From positions 1 to 5,055 of the forward strand of contig JAIRVC010000174.1 of NCBI GenBank assembly GCA_031254095.1: DNA of 5,055 nt. Reading direction: 5' to 3'. The DNA comes from Acidobacteriota bacterium. Lineage in GTDB: Bacteria > Acidobacteriota > UBA6911. The notes under the pieces are model-generated. The model had not been told where the DNA came from. It made no database searches and saw only the letters and a list, made by a program, of their open reading frames with translations. Positions 4,908-5,055 of this stretch are shown here, piece by piece. Each line of letters begins with the position of its first letter. The stretch's first letter is position 1. A program made the translations under genes and the position numbers.

Positions 4908-4925
4908 ATTAATCAGTGTTTCCTT
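4908..4925 (-). repeat. Right terminal inverted repeat of element 2
   Basis: Read on the minus strand it is AAGGAAACACTGATTAAT, identical over all 18 bases to the left end of element 1. Confidence 0.8.
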
Positions 4926-4940
4926 AGACCGAAGTTCGAT

Positions 4941-5055
4941 ATGTCAACAAGCGGTAAACGACTGATGCGTCAGGAGATATCTGCGGGATCAGATTCCGTT
5001 TACTGGAAACAAATCAATTCCAGCAACTCAAACGCCTTTGCCTGCAGGCTGTTTG
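4941..5055 (+). other. Open frame running off the right edge, undecided
   Basis: From ATG 4941 a plus frame stays open to the window end (MSTSGKRLMRQEIS...). No SD precedes it. Another plus frame (from 4958) and a minus frame ending at TAA 5000-5002 (NSLQAKAFELLELICFQ at its visible end) are also open and look equally protein-like. With 115 bases visible, the true frame and strand cannot be chosen. A gene probably starts or ends here. Confidence 0.2.

Larger units (their letters stand above)
4505..4925. mobile_element. MITE-like non-autonomous element 2 (421 bp)
   Basis: The ends AAGGAAACGCTGAT (4505-4518) and the inverse of AAGGAAACACTGATTAAT (4908-4925) match each other at 13 of the first 14 positions and match element 1's ends. 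The element is flanked by TA on both sides if the first A is assigned to the target (TA|AGGAAAC ... GTTTCCT|TA), hinting at a TA-target transposon, but this is one case. It is AT-rich in its borders, with several dyads and one 55-codon frame, and has no transposase. The left end lies inside the glnA stop codon, so it forms glnA's 3' flank. Its interior shares no obvious sequence with element 1, so it may be a different derivative of one parent. Confidence 0.68.

Overview
The window looks like part of a chromosome from a Gram-negative-type bacterium. The GC content is moderate, the genes have SD-type ribosome sites, and two predicted proteins carry Sec-type signal peptides. A minimal flagellar-rod-like protein and an unusual 500-residue glutamine synthetase would suit a Desulfobacterota-like anaerobe. 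That placement is only an impression from gene style and was not tested.

Left part, minus strand (1-1818). A small flagellar-rod-like gene (1564-1818) has a strong ribosome site and ends at a clear intrinsic terminator (1468-1515). Beyond the terminator lies a two-gene unit: a DinB/YfiT-like metal-binding protein (951-1415), then, 12 bases later, a secreted family-3 beta-N-acetylhexosaminidase of the NagZ type (938 down to the window edge, C-terminus missing).

Right part, plus strand (2215-4506). A small exported protein of unknown function is followed, after a 162-base leader rich in alternative hairpins, by a complete glutamine synthetase. The synthetase keeps most type I active-site motifs. 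By eye it lacks the adenylylation tyrosine segment and the usual Asp of the FTD loop.

Mobile DNA. Two short non-autonomous elements share the same terminal inverted repeat (AAGGAAAC[A/G]CTGAT...). Element 1 (2031-2187, 157 bp) sits just upstream of the exported-protein gene. Element 2 (4505-4925, 421 bp) starts inside the stop codon of the glutamine synthetase gene. Their asymmetric ends put them in opposite orientation, bracketing the exported-protein gene and glnA. Neither encodes a transposase. Element 1 contains a 26-codon open frame and element 2 a 55-codon one, and both are rich in dyads. The last 130 bases hold only an undecided open frame.

No tRNA, rRNA or CRISPR array was seen. The most novel points are the paired MITE-like elements with their micro-ORFs, the miniature rod-like protein, the glnA leader with competing stems, and the atypical glutamine synthetase.
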